A stretch of DNA of 64,000 nt from Leptotrichia hofstadii (GCF_007990525.1 NZ_AP019823.1:1488001-1552000), one strand, 5' to 3'; positions 51,948 through 61,796 are shown, counted from the first letter of the stretch. Notes: generated by a model not told the origin, from the sequence alone. Made by a program: numbers and translations.

Positions 51948-53336
51948 TTAGAATTCCAAATTTTTAGTTGTTCTTGGAAATGGAATTACATCTCTTATAT
52001 TTGTCATTCCAGTAATGTACATAAGCATTCTGTCAAACCCAAGCCCAAATCCTGAATGTGGCACACTTCCATATTTTCTAAGGTCTAAGTACCACCAGTA
52101 ATCTTCCTCTTTTAATCCCATTTCCTTAATTTTCCCTAGCAGAGTTTCATAATCATCTTCCCTTTGGCTTCCACCTACGATTTCTCCAATTCCTGGTGCC
52201 AATAAATCAACTGCTCTTACAGTTTTTCCATCTTCATTTAACTTCATATAAAATGCTTTTATATCTTTTGGATAATCAGTTACAAATACAGGTTTTTTAA
52301 AGTGTTTCTCTGCCAAGTATCTTTCATGCTCAGTTTGCAGGTCAATTCCCCATTCTACTTCATACTCAAATTTCTGTTTTGAATTTTTCAAAATTTCGAT
52401 TGCTTCTGTATAAGTAATTCTCCCAAATTCATTGTTTACTAAAGTATCAAGCCTATTAAATAAGTCCTTGTCTACAAATTGGTTGAAGAATTCCATTTCT
52501 TCCTTAGCGTTTTCCCTTACATAATTTACAATATATTTTATCATTTCCTCAATAACATCCATATTTACATCCAAATCTGCAAATGCAATTTCAGGCTCCA
52601 TCATCCAAAATTCTGCAGCATGTTTTGGAGTATTAGATTTCTCAGCTCTAAATGTAGGTCCAAAAGTGTATGTATTTTTAAACGCTGTTGCAAATGTTTC
52701 AACATTTAGCTGCCCACTTACTGTAAGATTTGCTTCTTTTCCAAAGAAATCCTGCTTAAAGTCAATACTTCCATTTTCAGTTTTTGGAACATTATTTATA
52801 TCAAGTGTCGTAAGTCTAAACATTTCTCCAGCACCTTCAGCATCACTTCCAGTAATTATAGGTGTTTGAACATATACAAAGTTTTTTTCCTGAAAAAATT
52901 TATGAATTGCATAAGATAAAATTGAACGCACTCTGAATGTTGCAAAAAAAGCATTAGTTCTAGGACGTAAATGTGCAATTGTTCTCAAAAATTCAAAACT
53001 ATGTCTTTTGTTTTGCAATGGATAATTTGAATCAGCTTTTTGATAAACAGAAATTTTTGTTGCTTTAATTTCGTAAGCTTGTCCCTTTCCTAATGATTCA
53101 ACTACAATTCCTGTAACTTTAACAGAAGTAGAAATTGTAAGTTTAGAAATTTCCTCAAAATTTTCCAATTCTTCATCAAATACGACTTGTATTCCAGTAA
53201 AGAAAGTTCCATCATTCAGTTCGATAAATCCAAAGTTCTTTTGGCTTCTAATTTTTTTTACCCATCCATTAATTTCAATTTCTTTTCCCAAATACTCTTT
53301 TGTATTCTTCTGAAGTTCTCTTAATTCTAATAACAT
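51948..53336 (-). CDS. asnS: Asparaginyl-tRNA synthetase
   Basis: This enzyme charges tRNA-Asn directly. The anticodon-binding OB fold is [21 protein letters not shown]. The class II core has motif 1 [16 protein letters not shown], motif 2 [33 protein letters not shown] and motif 3 [28 protein letters not shown]. The presence of the Asn-type rather than Asp-type motif 2 and the IPFPRT end identifies AsnRS. At 462 residues it is standard. The ATG follows AAAAGGAGAATAATAATAT. An extended -10 promoter lies about 65 bases upstream. Confidence 0.97.
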   Translation of the reverse strand: MLLELRELQKNTKEYLGKEIEINGWVKKIRSQKNFGFIELNDGTFFTGIQVVFDEELENFEEISKLTISTSVKVTGIVVESLGKGQAYEIKATKISVYQKADSNYPLQNKRHSFEFLRTIAHLRPRTNAFFATFRVRSILSYAIHKFFQEKNFVYVQTPIITGSDAEGAGEMFRLTTLDINNVPKTENGSIDFKQDFFGKEANLTVSGQLNVETFATAFKNTYTFGPTFRAEKSNTPKHAAEFWMMEPEIAFADLDVNMDVIEEMIKYIVNYVRENAKEEMEFFNQFVDKDLFNRLDTLVNNEFGRITYTEAIEILKNSKQKFEYEVEWGIDLQTEHERYLAEKHFKKPVFVTDYPKDIKAFYMKLNEDGKTVRAVDLLAPGIGEIVGGSQREDDYETLLGKIKEMGLKEEDYWWYLDLRKYGSVPHSGFGLGFDRMLMYITGMTNIRDVIPFPRTTKNLEF

Positions 53337-53401
53337 ATATTATTATTCTCCTTTTCCTAAAAATTATTTAAATATTTTTATTTATTCCTTTACATTTTCA
53401 C

Positions 53402-53410
53402 ATTATAACA
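53402..53410 (-). promoter_or_regulatory. Extended -10 promoter of asnS
   Basis: On the minus strand TGTTATAAT is a perfect extended -10 element (TG-n-TATAAT), about 65 bases from the start codon. Confidence 0.75.
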
Positions 53411-53653
53411 CACTTTTACGTATATTTTAATAACAAATTTGAAATATCTTTCTATTTTTAATATATTTTTGTGTAAACTTTAGATTTATACTCCAACTTC
53501 TTCAAATTCAAAATAATAAAACTAAACAAATTTACTATTTAAACAAATATATTCTTTAAACTGTCTTTTAAAACAATATCACTCTACAAAATTAAAATAT
53601 GTTTTGATATTGAAAATAAAATTTATATTTCTATATACACATAAAGTTTTTTA

Positions 53654-53662
53654 TGATAAAAT
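53654..53662 (+). promoter_or_regulatory. Candidate extended -10 promoter of metH
   Basis: TGATAAAAT (TG-n-TAAAAT) lies 38 bases before the metH start codon. No good -35 box is seen, so the assignment is moderate. Confidence 0.5.
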
Positions 53663-53699
53663 AGTAGGATAAAATTTACTAAAAACAGGAGTTGAATAA

Positions 53700-56600
53700 A
53701 TGACAAAAAATAAATACAAAAATTCTTACAATTTATTGCAAAATGATTTGAAAAATAAAATATTACTGCTGGATGGAGCGATGGGGACTATGATTCAGCA
53801 GGAAAAACTGACTGCAAGTGATTTTGGCGGAGAAAAATATGAAGGGTGCAATGATTATCTTGTATTGCAAAGACCTGACGTTATTAAAAATATCCATAAA
53901 AGATATTTAGAAGCTGGGAGTGATATTATTGAAACTAACAGTTTTGGAGCTTTGGATATTGTATTAAAGGATTACGATTTGGAAGATAAAGTTTTTGAGA
54001 TGAATAAAGCTGCGGCAAAGCTTGTAAATGAAGCTATTGCTGAATATAGAAGCGAGCATCCTGAAGTTACGAGAAATCTTTATGTTGCAGGAGCATTAGG
54101 ACCTTCCAATAAGTCTATCAGCGTTACTGGGGGAGTAACTTTTGAAGAGCTTATCCATAGCTATTATACAGCTGTTTCTGGGCTTATGGCTGGTGGAGTT
54201 GACTTAATTCTGTTTGAAACTATTCAAGATACAAGAAATTTGAAAGCGGCTTATTTGGGGCTTAAAAAGGCTATGGAAGAAAATTATACTGTTCCGTTAA
54301 TGCTCTCGTTTACAATTGAAAGTACAGGAACTACACTTGCAGGACAAACTGCAGATGCTTTTTACTACGCTGTAAACCACATGAATCCATTTTCTGTGGG
54401 ACTGAACTGTGCAACGGGGCCTGAATTTATGACACAATTTTTAAAGACACTAAATAATATTTCAAATACATATATTTCAGTTTATCCAAATGCTGGACTT
54501 CCTAACGAAGATGGCGAATACGAAGAAACTCCAGACACATTGTCGGCAAAAATTGAGCCGTTTTTTCAAAATAATTATCTAAATATTGTTGGAGGGTGCT
54601 GTGGAACTACGCCTGAACATATTCAGAAAATTAAGGAAAAAAGTGTAAACTATTCTCCAAGAGTTATTGACGAAAACAAAGATTTTAACGATGTATCAGG
54701 ACTAATTGCTTTAGAAACTCCAAAAAACCGTCCGATTTACGTGGGAGAACGTACAAATGTAATTGGTTCACGTATTTTTAAAAACTTAATTGCAAGCGAG
54801 AAATTTGATGAGGCGACAGAAGTTGCCAGACTTCAGATTAAAGGGCGTGCGGATGTAATTGATATTTGTCTTGCGAATCCTGATAGAGATGAAATCGCCG
54901 ACATGAAGGCATTTTTAGATAAAGTGGCAAAATTTGCAAAAGTTCCTCTTATGATTGACTCAACTGATATAAATGTTGTTAAAGAAGGGCTTACTTACTT
55001 GCAAGGGAAAGGAATTATAAATTCGATTAACCTTGAAGATGGAGAAAAGAAATTTGCTGACATGGCAAAGGTTATTAAGGATTTTGGGGCTTCTGTCGTT
55101 GTAGGACTGATTGATGAGGAAGGAATGGCTGTTTCAGTTGAGAAAAAATTGAAAGTTGCTAGAAGAAGTTACGAACTTCTTACGAAAAAATACGGAATTG
55201 ATGAAAGAGATATAATTTTTGACACATTAGTTTTCCCAGTTGCTACAGGAGATCAGAAGTATATCGGCTCTGCCACAGCAACAATTGAGGCAATTAGGCA
55301 AATTAAAGCTGAAATGCCGAATGTAAAAACAATTTTAGGGGTAAGTAATGTTTCATTTGGACTGCCTGTCGCAGGAAGAGAAGTTTTGAATACCTACTAT
55401 ATGCAAAAAGCCTACGAAGCTGGACTTGACTATGCGATAGTGAATACTGAAAAAGTTATGCCAATGGACGAAATTTCAGATGAAGAAAAGGAATTGGCAG
55501 AAAATCTATTATTCCATACAAACGATGAAAATGTATCAAAATTTGCAAACTTCTACCGTGAAAAAAAAGCCATCCAAAAAGTGGTCGATACAAGCAACTT
55601 AACTACTGAAGAAAAAGTCTCAAATTTAGTTGTTGAAGGAAGTAAAAAAGATTTGATTGTCTATCTTGATGAATTACTTCAGAAATATTCTCCAATTGAC
55701 ATAATAAACGGTCCTCTGATGACTGGAATGGATGAAGTTGGAAGATTGTTTAACAACAATGACTTAATTGTTGCCGAAGTTTTGCAAAGTGCAGAAGTTA
55801 TGAAAGCCTCAGTTTCTCATCTAGAACAGTTTATGGAAAAAGATGAATCATCTGTAAAAGGAAAAGTAATTATGGCAACAGTAAAAGGGGATGTTCACGA
55901 CATTGGAAAAAATCTGGTTGGGATAATCATTGGAAATAATGGTTACGAAGTAATTGACTTAGGAATAAATACACCTGCTGAAAAAATCCGTGAAGCAATT
56001 ATTGAACATAAAGCAGATTTCTTGGGCCTTTCCGGACTTCTTGTAAAATCTGCCACAGAAATGGTGAATACTATGGGCGTTCTGCATGAAGCTGGTATTG
56101 ATATTCCAATATTTGTAGGAGGTGCTGCACTTACGGAAAAATTCACTGTAAATAAAATTGAGCCTGCCTACAAAAATAACATTGTAATTTACTCAAGAGA
56201 TGCAATGACAGCTCTTGCTGACTTAAACAAAATGATTGATGAGAAAAAATTTGAAGAATTTAAGGAATATTTACAAAAGCGTAGAGAGCTTGTAACAATT
56301 AAGGATGCAAAAAAACTTGAACAGCTAAAAGTTAAACCAACGGTAAGTGATATTAAGGATGCTGATGGAACATTTGATTTTTCAAAAGTTGAACTTCCAA
56401 AATATGACTTTGAAAAAATTTATAAGCCACAAACATTAAATAAACAAATTATAACAAATATAAAAGCAAAAGATGTATTCCCATTCATAAATTTACAAAT
56501 GTTAATTGGAAAACATCTTGGAATGAAATGGATTGTAAATAATCTAATTGAAAAGCAAGACCCTAGAACAATAAAATTATACAATGAAATTTTGGATATT

Positions 56601-57209
56601 ATCGAAAATGGCGATGAATACTTTGATATAAAAGCCATTTACAAGTTTTTCCCTGTACGTCGAAAAGCTGGAGAAAGAAAGGAAGATTTCAAAATCGAAG
56701 TTTTATCCGATGACTTGTCAACTGTTTTAGAAACATTTGATTTCCCAAGACAAAAATATGGACAGTATTTATCATTAAATGACTATGTAAGCCCAGATGG
56801 AATTGACTACATTGGATTCTTCGTTGCAACTGCAGGAGAAAAATCAAGACTTGTTTCAAATGAACTTAAAGAAAAAGGTGAATTTTACAGAGGGCATATT
56901 GTAAATTCTGTAGGACTTGAACTTGCTGAAGCAACATCAGAATACATTCACAAGATGATGCGTCAGGATGTAGGAATTATCGACAAGGACATCTCCTTAA
57001 ACGAAATTTTAAACGCTCAGTATCAAGGAAACCGTTACTCTTTCGGCTACCCAGCCTGCCCAGATTTAAGTGACCAGAGAAAATTATTTAATCTTTTAAA
57101 ACCAGAAAGATACGGAATCTCTCTAACAGAAGAATTTATGATGTATCCAGAAGCTACGGTAAGTGCAATTGTATTCTCACAGCCATTCTGTAAATATTTT
57201 AATATGTAA
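53700..57209 (+). CDS. metH: Cobalamin-dependent methionine synthase
   Basis: This large enzyme moves a methyl group from methyltetrahydrofolate to homocysteine through cobalamin. The four modules appear in order. First is the homocysteine domain with LLLDGAMGTMIQ and the zinc Cys residues in GLNCATGPE and VGGCCGTTPEHI. Next is the pterin domain, GERTNVIGSRIFKNLI. Then come the cobalamin cap and fold with TVKGDVHDIGKNLVGII (His ligand in DVHDIGKN), and finally the reactivation domain with QYQGNRYSFGYPACPDLSDQ near the end. The length of 1169 residues is near the usual 1200. It stands alone with its own promoter region. It implies a cobalamin supply. Confidence 0.98.
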   Translation: MTKNKYKNSYNLLQNDLKNKILLLDGAMGTMIQQEKLTASDFGGEKYEGCNDYLVLQRPDVIKNIHKRYLEAGSDIIETNSFGALDIVLKDYDLEDKVFEMNKAAAKLVNEAIAEYRSEHPEVTRNLYVAGALGPSNKSISVTGGVTFEELIHSYYTAVSGLMAGGVDLILFETIQDTRNLKAAYLGLKKAMEENYTVPLMLSFTIESTGTTLAGQTADAFYYAVNHMNPFSVGLNCATGPEFMTQFLKTLNNISNTYISVYPNAGLPNEDGEYEETPDTLSAKIEPFFQNNYLNIVGGCCGTTPEHIQKIKEKSVNYSPRVIDENKDFNDVSGLIALETPKNRPIYVGERTNVIGSRIFKNLIASEKFDEATEVARLQIKGRADVIDICLANPDRDEIADMKAFLDKVAKFAKVPLMIDSTDINVVKEGLTYLQGKGIINSINLEDGEKKFADMAKVIKDFGASVVVGLIDEEGMAVSVEKKLKVARRSYELLTKKYGIDERDIIFDTLVFPVATGDQKYIGSATATIEAIRQIKAEMPNVKTILGVSNVSFGLPVAGREVLNTYYMQKAYEAGLDYAIVNTEKVMPMDEISDEEKELAENLLFHTNDENVSKFANFYREKKAIQKVVDTSNLTTEEKVSNLVVEGSKKDLIVYLDELLQKYSPIDIINGPLMTGMDEVGRLFNNNDLIVAEVLQSAEVMKASVSHLEQFMEKDESSVKGKVIMATVKGDVHDIGKNLVGIIIGNNGYEVIDLGINTPAEKIREAIIEHKADFLGLSGLLVKSATEMVNTMGVLHEAGIDIPIFVGGAALTEKFTVNKIEPAYKNNIVIYSRDAMTALADLNKMIDEKKFEEFKEYLQKRRELVTIKDAKKLEQLKVKPTVSDIKDADGTFDFSKVELPKYDFEKIYKPQTLNKQIITNIKAKDVFPFINLQMLIGKHLGMKWIVNNLIEKQDPRTIKLYNEILDIIENGDEYFDIKAIYKFFPVRRKAGERKEDFKIEVLSDDLSTVLETFDFPRQKYGQYLSLNDYVSPDGIDYIGFFVATAGEKSRLVSNELKEKGEFYRGHIVNSVGLELAEATSEYIHKMMRQDVGIIDKDISLNEILNAQYQGNRYSFGYPACPDLSDQRKLFNLLKPERYGISLTEEFMMYPEATVSAIVFSQPFCKYFNM

Positions 57210-57285
57210 TTTTTTGAATTTTTTATAAGTGAAGTGTGTTATTTTAACTTATATAATGCACTTTTCTTATGAAAGGAGAAACAAA

Positions 57286-57825
57286 ATGTATCAAATAATA
57301 AAAATGATTTTATTAAGTTCAATTTTTATGGATTATATTGATATTCAAAAATTGGATAAAAACGGATTTACAATACATATTATTGAAATAATGCTTGTTT
57401 TGTCACTAATTAACGGAATTATAAATTTATATGACGAGAAAAAATTTTTTATAATTGAATTTCTTATGATTATTTTATTTCATCTAACGGGAAACAAGAT
57501 TATTCTAGAAAATTTTTCATTTTTTTGGCAATCAATAAAATTAATCGGCGTTTATATCCTTCATCTTCTTATTACAACTGATGTTGGAATGGATGACAAT
57601 AATATCAATCCTTTTTCTAAAATTGAATGGACAATAGTTTCAATTACTGTTTTAATATTTTTACTGCTAATGTTAATTTTTAATATTGAAATTAACAGTT
57701 TAAACATTTTATCACTTTATTGCATTACATTATTTGAATTAAAAGGAATTTTTATAAACATTACAGAATATATAGAAAATCAAAAGAAAATCGAAAAGGA
57801 AAATAGAGATAAATGGCAAAAATAA
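57286..57825 (+). CDS. Hypothetical polytopic membrane protein (179 residues)
   Basis: Not recognised. The product has about five hydrophobic segments (LLSSIFMDYI, IIEIMLVLSLINGIINLY, FFIIEFLMIILFHLTG, LIGVYILHLLITT, VSITVLIFLLLMLIF) and a charged end, QKKIEKENRDKWQK. The start at MYQIIK is chosen because GAAAGGAGAAACAAA precedes it; the frame is open for 19 more codons. The next gene begins inside its last codons, so translation is coupled. Composition resembles small membrane proteins of unknown function near metabolic genes; I can say no more. Confidence 0.7.
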   Translation: MYQIIKMILLSSIFMDYIDIQKLDKNGFTIHIIEIMLVLSLINGIINLYDEKKFFIIEFLMIILFHLTGNKIILENFSFFWQSIKLIGVYILHLLITTDVGMDDNNINPFSKIEWTIVSITVLIFLLLMLIFNIEINSLNILSLYCITLFELKGIFINITEYIENQKKIEKENRDKWQK

Positions 57826-58190
57826 TAATTCGTGATAAATTAAAATTTAGGATATTCCCAAAAATAATATGGATTGATAATGAAAAGATAAAATTAAAAG
57901 CAAATTCTGAAACTATTTTTGAAACTGATGAAAAGTATGTAATCCTTTCAGAAAACAAGGCTAAAAACAGGAGATTAGGAATAGATCTTGAAGATAAAAA
58001 GGACATTTTAATAGAAATAAAATACGACCTTTTTAGGTTAATAACTATATTTTTAATAATTCCAATATTTGCAGGTATTGTAAAATTATTTTTACTTTCA
58101 GATGTCGAAGCCAGTCACTTAGGTACTTTTGCTGGGGTTCTTATTGTTGTTCTGTGGAAAAGAGAAAAATTGGAAGTGGTTGATATTTAA
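57813..58190 (+). CDS. Hypothetical membrane protein (125 residues)
   Basis: Not recognised. The N-terminal half is soluble and beta-rich (MAKIIIRDKLKFRIFPKIIWIDN, ANSETIFETDEKYVILSENKAKNRRLGIDLED). Two membrane helices follow (about residues 73-92 and 100-116, LITIFLIIPIFAGIVKLFLL and LGTFAGVLIVVLW). It overlaps the preceding gene by 13 bases. Both proteins may form one membrane unit. There is no clear homologue by motif. Confidence 0.68.
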   Translation: MAKIIIRDKLKFRIFPKIIWIDNEKIKLKANSETIFETDEKYVILSENKAKNRRLGIDLEDKKDILIEIKYDLFRLITIFLIIPIFAGIVKLFLLSDVEASHLGTFAGVLIVVLWKREKLEVVDI

Positions 58191-58266
58191 AAGAAAATTG
58201 AGAGTAAAATATTGTATTAAATTTTACAGAAATAAATTTCATTTCATTAAATCATCTATTTTATGA

Positions 58267-58355
58267 GGGTGTATCTGAAAATTGTCAAAATAATAAATTT
58301 AGAGTAAGTCTTCTAAATATCAAAAATAATATAAATTCTGAGTTTTCAGACACCC
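58267..58355. repeat. Deleted-transposon-like element with terminal inverted repeats
   Basis: The 89-bp unit starts GGGTGTATCTGAAAA and ends TTTTCAGACACCC, terminal repeats that match over 13 positions save a two-base insertion. The inside (about 60 bases, AATAATAAATTTAGAG...) has no coding sequence. This is the look of a MITE or an internally deleted insertion sequence. It could also fold as a large hairpin and act as a terminator for the genes before it. Confidence 0.55.
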
Positions 58356-58364
58356 CTAATAATT

Positions 58365-58529
58365 TTACTTCATAGATGAAAATATTTTATTCAAGGCTTC
58401 TTCAGCTTTTTTTGAAAGATTACTTTTTGGAAATTCTTTTACTGTATAAGTACGTCTTTCAGCTAAATTTCTTTTTGCAATCTCTTTATTTATTTTTTCT
58501 AACTGTCCTTTTTTTACAATTATAGCCAT
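58365..58529 (-). CDS. Small basic protein downstream of hicB (54 residues)
   Basis: The frame reads MAIIVKKGQLEKINKEIAKR and onward to NKIFSSMK, and has GGAGAAATCATT as a good ribosome site. The product is basic and helical with no signal. It lies 20 bases after hicB on the same strand, so it would be the third gene of a hicA-hicB unit. It could be a third module component, or an unrelated small gene. No family was recognised. Support is the ribosome site and the tight spacing. Confidence 0.6.
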   Translation of the reverse strand: MAIIVKKGQLEKINKEIAKRNLAERRTYTVKEFPKSNLSKKAEEALNKIFSSMK

Positions 58530-58548
58530 AATGATTTCTCCATTTTCA

Positions 58549-58830
58549 CTAAATATTTAACTTTTTTATAAAATCTGTATCTGCTGTTATTAATTGTAAT
58601 ATTTCATTTTCTTTTAAATTTTTATCAAGTTCGTAATATGTGCTTGGCTCTCTTATAAATTCGTTATCTTCTTCAGAAATTAATAAATACCCTTCCAAAG
58701 CATCTTTTGCCATATATAATGCTTCTTCCATATTATCTCCACATGAAAAACAACCTGGTAAATCAGGATAATAAATGCTGTATTTCCCATCTTTTTCTTT
58801 TTCAAAGACTGCATAATAATTATATTTCAT
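58549..58830 (-). CDS. hicB: HicB-family antitoxin
   Basis: The 93-residue protein starts MKYNYYAVFEKEKDGKYSIYYPDLPGCFSCGDNMEEALYMAKDALEGYL. This is the HicB RNase H-like fold (Y-x-h-x-h-P-D-L-P-G-C, then E-A-x-x-x-h-x-E-A-L). The usual C-terminal DNA-binding module is absent or very short. It follows hicA by 43 bases, the hicA-hicB order. It should bind and block the HicA toxin. Confidence 0.92.
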   Translation of the reverse strand: MKYNYYAVFEKEKDGKYSIYYPDLPGCFSCGDNMEEALYMAKDALEGYLLISEEDNEFIREPSTYYELDKNLKENEILQLITADTDFIKKLNI

Positions 58831-58873
58831 AGATTTATCACTCCTTTTAAGCTATTTTAGTGGAACAAACTGG

Positions 58874-59056
58874 CTATTTCAAGCCAGCCTGTTTCAAGAT
58901 ACTGTTTACTATTCCTGCCGTTAAATCCTTTTTAGGATGAGGAACAGTAACTTTTCCAATTTTGTTAGGATGTTTGAAATGATGATGGCTACCAACTATT
59001 TTTCTTAATATCCAGCCATCTTTTTCCAACATTTTAATAATTTCCTTTGAAGACAT
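58874..59056 (-). CDS. hicA: HicA-family mRNA interferase toxin
   Basis: The 60-residue double-stranded RNA-binding-like toxin cleaves mRNA. The motif IVGSHHHFKHP with the catalytic His (H24) is intact, preceded by EIIKMLEKDGWIL and followed by VTVPHPKKDLTAGIVNSILKQAGL. The length is normal. The ATG follows TTAGGAGGATAA. The module is complete with hicB. The catalytic His is present, so it should be active when free. Confidence 0.93.
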   Translation of the reverse strand: MSSKEIIKMLEKDGWILRKIVGSHHHFKHPNKIGKVTVPHPKKDLTAGIVNSILKQAGLK

Positions 59057-59134
59057 TTATCCTCCTAACAAAACTATTTTAGCACACATCTTCAAATATG
59101 TAAATAAGCTTTGAAAAATTAATTTTTTATAAAA

Positions 59135-60028
59135 TTAATAAACCTCCGCACATTTCAAATTGATTTTCTTCTTTTCGATAGTCCAATTATCTGATAATTC
59201 TGCAAGTTCTTTTTTCATATTTTCCAAAAATTCATCATTGTCATAATTCAAGGAAATCAATGTAGGACCTGCACCGCTTATATATTCTCCCAATGCACCG
59301 TGTTTTTTAGACGCTTCAAAGATTTTTTCTGAATCGTTTATTAATGCGAATCTGTAAGGCTGGTGAATTTTATCGCCTAAAAGGAAACGTAAATTGTCGT
59401 ATTTTCCTTTGTTAAAGGCATCTACAAGCAATCCTAACTTTGAAATGTTGTTTATTGCGTCAGAAACTAAGTAGGTTTTGGGCAATACACTTCTTGCTTT
59501 TTCTGTCGATAATTTAAAATTTGGGATCATTACGTAGAAACATAAATCATCAGAATTTATCAATGAACTGTAGACAAGGTTTTCCTTATCATGTGCAGTA
59601 AGCACCATTCCTCCGAAAATTGCAGGCACTACATTATCAGGATGTCCTTCCATTTCCACAGCCAATTTTGCCACCTCATTAATATCCAGCACATCACCAG
59701 CAAATTTATTTGCAATCATAATCCCAGCAACAATAGCAGATGAACTGCTTCCAAGCCCACGTGAAATTGGAATATCATTTTTTACAACATTCACTTTATA
59801 ACTAGGAATATTTTTTACTAAATGTTTTTCCGTATATTTTATCGCTTCAAAAATCAAATTCTCTTCAATCGGAATCGAAAACGGCTCTCCATTTTCCAAA
59901 AATTCTATTTTATCGCTTTCCTCCACTTCCAGTTCCAGAAAGTAATCCAGCGCAACTCCCAGACAATCATATCCCACACCAATATTAGCCGATGTTCCCG
60001 GCACTTTTACTCTAAATTTTAAACCCAT
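59135..60028 (-). CDS. thrB: Homoserine kinase
   Basis: This GHMP kinase phosphorylates homoserine on the way to threonine. Key segments are KFRVKVPGTSANIGVGYDCLGVAL, the ATP motif ISRGLGSSSSAIVAGIMIANKFAG and GALGEYISGAGPTLISL. At 297 residues it is standard. The start MGLKFRVK follows AAAGGAATAGAT; upstream frame is not used. It is far from hom and from lysC in this window, and thrC is not here. serA is upstream, 131 bases away. Confidence 0.96.
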   Translation of the reverse strand: MGLKFRVKVPGTSANIGVGYDCLGVALDYFLELEVEESDKIEFLENGEPFSIPIEENLIFEAIKYTEKHLVKNIPSYKVNVVKNDIPISRGLGSSSSAIVAGIMIANKFAGDVLDINEVAKLAVEMEGHPDNVVPAIFGGMVLTAHDKENLVYSSLINSDDLCFYVMIPNFKLSTEKARSVLPKTYLVSDAINNISKLGLLVDAFNKGKYDNLRFLLGDKIHQPYRFALINDSEKIFEASKKHGALGEYISGAGPTLISLNYDNDEFLENMKKELAELSDNWTIEKKKINLKCAEVY

Positions 60029-60158
60029 ATCTATTCCTTTCATTTTATCATCATAATTTCTACAAGAAGAACCATGTTGCAAAACTTAATCTAAAAATCC
60101 AACAAAATACCAATAAAAAATATACCAATTTATAATCTTTATTTTCTTTCACAAAATA

Positions 60159-61751
60159 CTATATTGTCAAATCCAAGTAATGAGCCCATTTTATCTGACT
60201 CAGTCCTCTAAGTTCCTTCAATGATCTTCTTCCAACTTCACTGTCAACTGTAAGCAGCATAATTGCACTGTTTTCACGTCTACCTACGTTCATTGTGGCA
60301 ATATTTATATTCCCTTTTCCTAAAGTTGCCCCCACAGCTCCGATAACTCCCGGCACATCTTCATTTCCTAAGTAAATCATATTGTCAGAAATTGCCATAT
60401 CCACATCGTGATTCTTTATGCTGATAATTCTTTCCTCGTTATTCATTCCAATTGTTCCGACAACATATATTTTCTTGCCTTCTTCATTTGTTATTACAAA
60501 TTCTATTGCTGAAGAATAATTTTTATATTTATGTTCCTTTTTATTTATTGAAATATTAATCCCTCTTTTTTCAGCAAGCGGCTTTGAGTTAATATAATTA
60601 ACTTCCTCTTTTAAAACTGGCTCCAGAATCCCTTTTATTGCTGTAGAATCCACAAGCGCAGTTTCCTGCTCGGCAATTTCTCCGTAATAGTTAAGCACAA
60701 CATTTGTAATTGGAGTTTTTTCAATTTGGAAATAAATTTTTCCTAATTTTTCAGCCAGATTTATAAACGGTTTTACAATTAAAAATTCCTCTCTTCCAAT
60801 TGCAGGCAGATTCACAGCCGTTTCAACTATTTCCCCACGAAGTCCATTTAATACCTGCTTTACAACCTGAGTCCCTACATTTCGCTGCGCTTCATAAGTT
60901 GTCGCTCCAATATGTGGCGTTGTAATTGCATTTTCAAATTCATAAAGAATACATTCAGAACGCGGCTCGACCGTATGAACATCGTATCCAAAACTTGCAA
61001 TTTTCCCGCTTCTTAATCCTTCAGCCACAGCCTCCTCGTTAAATAATCCTCCACGTGCCGCATTTACAAGTCTTACACCATCTTTTAACTTGTGAATATT
61101 TTCAGCGTTTATCATATCCACAGTTTCTTTAGTCTTAGGCGTATGAATAGTTATCACATCCGCTTTTTCCAACAGTTCATCCAATGTTTTAGCCTTTTCA
61201 CAGCCATATCTCTTAAAACGTTCGTCCGAAATATACGGATCATAAGCAACAAGTTTCATTCCAAACGCTTTCATTCTCGTAGCAACCAGTCCACCAATTC
61301 TTCCAAGTCCGATAATCCCCAATGTTTTTTCAAACATTTCGCTTCCTACAAATATCTCTCTTTCCCATTTTCCACTTTTTATAAAATTATTTGCCGCAAC
61401 AATATTTCTCGCAGAGGCAAGCATTAGCCCAATCGCAATTTCACAAGCCGAAACCGTATTGCTGTCAGGAGTATTCGCCACAATTACCCCATGTGCAGTC
61501 GCCTCAGGAATATTAATATTATCTGTACCGTTTCCCGCACGTCCGACTATTTTCAGATTTTTTGCCTTATCCAGCAGTTCCTTATCTACTTTTATAACAC
61601 TTCTCACAATAAGAGCGTCATATTCGCCAATTATATCCAAAATTTCCTCACGTGAAATCCCAACTTTCACATCAACTTTCACATCTCTAGCTTCCTGCAG
61701 TCCCGCAATCGCATCATCATCAATATATTCACCAACTAATACTTTATACAT
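60159..61751 (-). CDS. serA: D-3-phosphoglycerate dehydrogenase
   Basis: This NAD enzyme opens the serine pathway. The Rossmann part has LGIIGLGRIGGLVATRMKAFGMKLVAYDPYIS. The catalytic Arg lies in VNAARGGLFNEEAV, and the catalytic His in TTPHIGATTYEAQ. After the substrate domain comes an intervening ASB-type domain and a C-terminal ACT domain (EDVPGVIGAVGATLGKGNINIATMNVGRRENSAIMLL). The length of 530 fits the long form, which may be controlled by serine. A strong ribosome site and a promoter with TTGAAT-17-TAATAT lie before it. Confidence 0.97.
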   Translation of the reverse strand: MYKVLVGEYIDDDAIAGLQEARDVKVDVKVGISREEILDIIGEYDALIVRSVIKVDKELLDKAKNLKIVGRAGNGTDNINIPEATAHGVIVANTPDSNTVSACEIAIGLMLASARNIVAANNFIKSGKWEREIFVGSEMFEKTLGIIGLGRIGGLVATRMKAFGMKLVAYDPYISDERFKRYGCEKAKTLDELLEKADVITIHTPKTKETVDMINAENIHKLKDGVRLVNAARGGLFNEEAVAEGLRSGKIASFGYDVHTVEPRSECILYEFENAITTPHIGATTYEAQRNVGTQVVKQVLNGLRGEIVETAVNLPAIGREEFLIVKPFINLAEKLGKIYFQIEKTPITNVVLNYYGEIAEQETALVDSTAIKGILEPVLKEEVNYINSKPLAEKRGINISINKKEHKYKNYSSAIEFVITNEEGKKIYVVGTIGMNNEERIISIKNHDVDMAISDNMIYLGNEDVPGVIGAVGATLGKGNINIATMNVGRRENSAIMLLTVDSEVGRRSLKELRGLSQIKWAHYLDLTI

Positions 61752-61796
61752 TTATTTTTCCTCCTCAAATCTAATCAACACATTTATTTAATTAAT

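Larger units (their letters stand above)
53337..53699. other. Divergent intergenic region asnS-metH
   Basis: This AT-rich region has no open frame of note. It holds the asnS extended -10 box and a candidate metH promoter with TGATAAAAT at 53654-53662. I looked for a cobalamin or SAM riboswitch before metH and found none of the conserved cores. Confidence 0.6.

Noticed and set aside
53337-53699. Possible cobalamin or SAM riboswitch before metH
   Set aside because: No conserved B12-box or SAM-box core is visible; the stretch is simply AT-rich promoter DNA.
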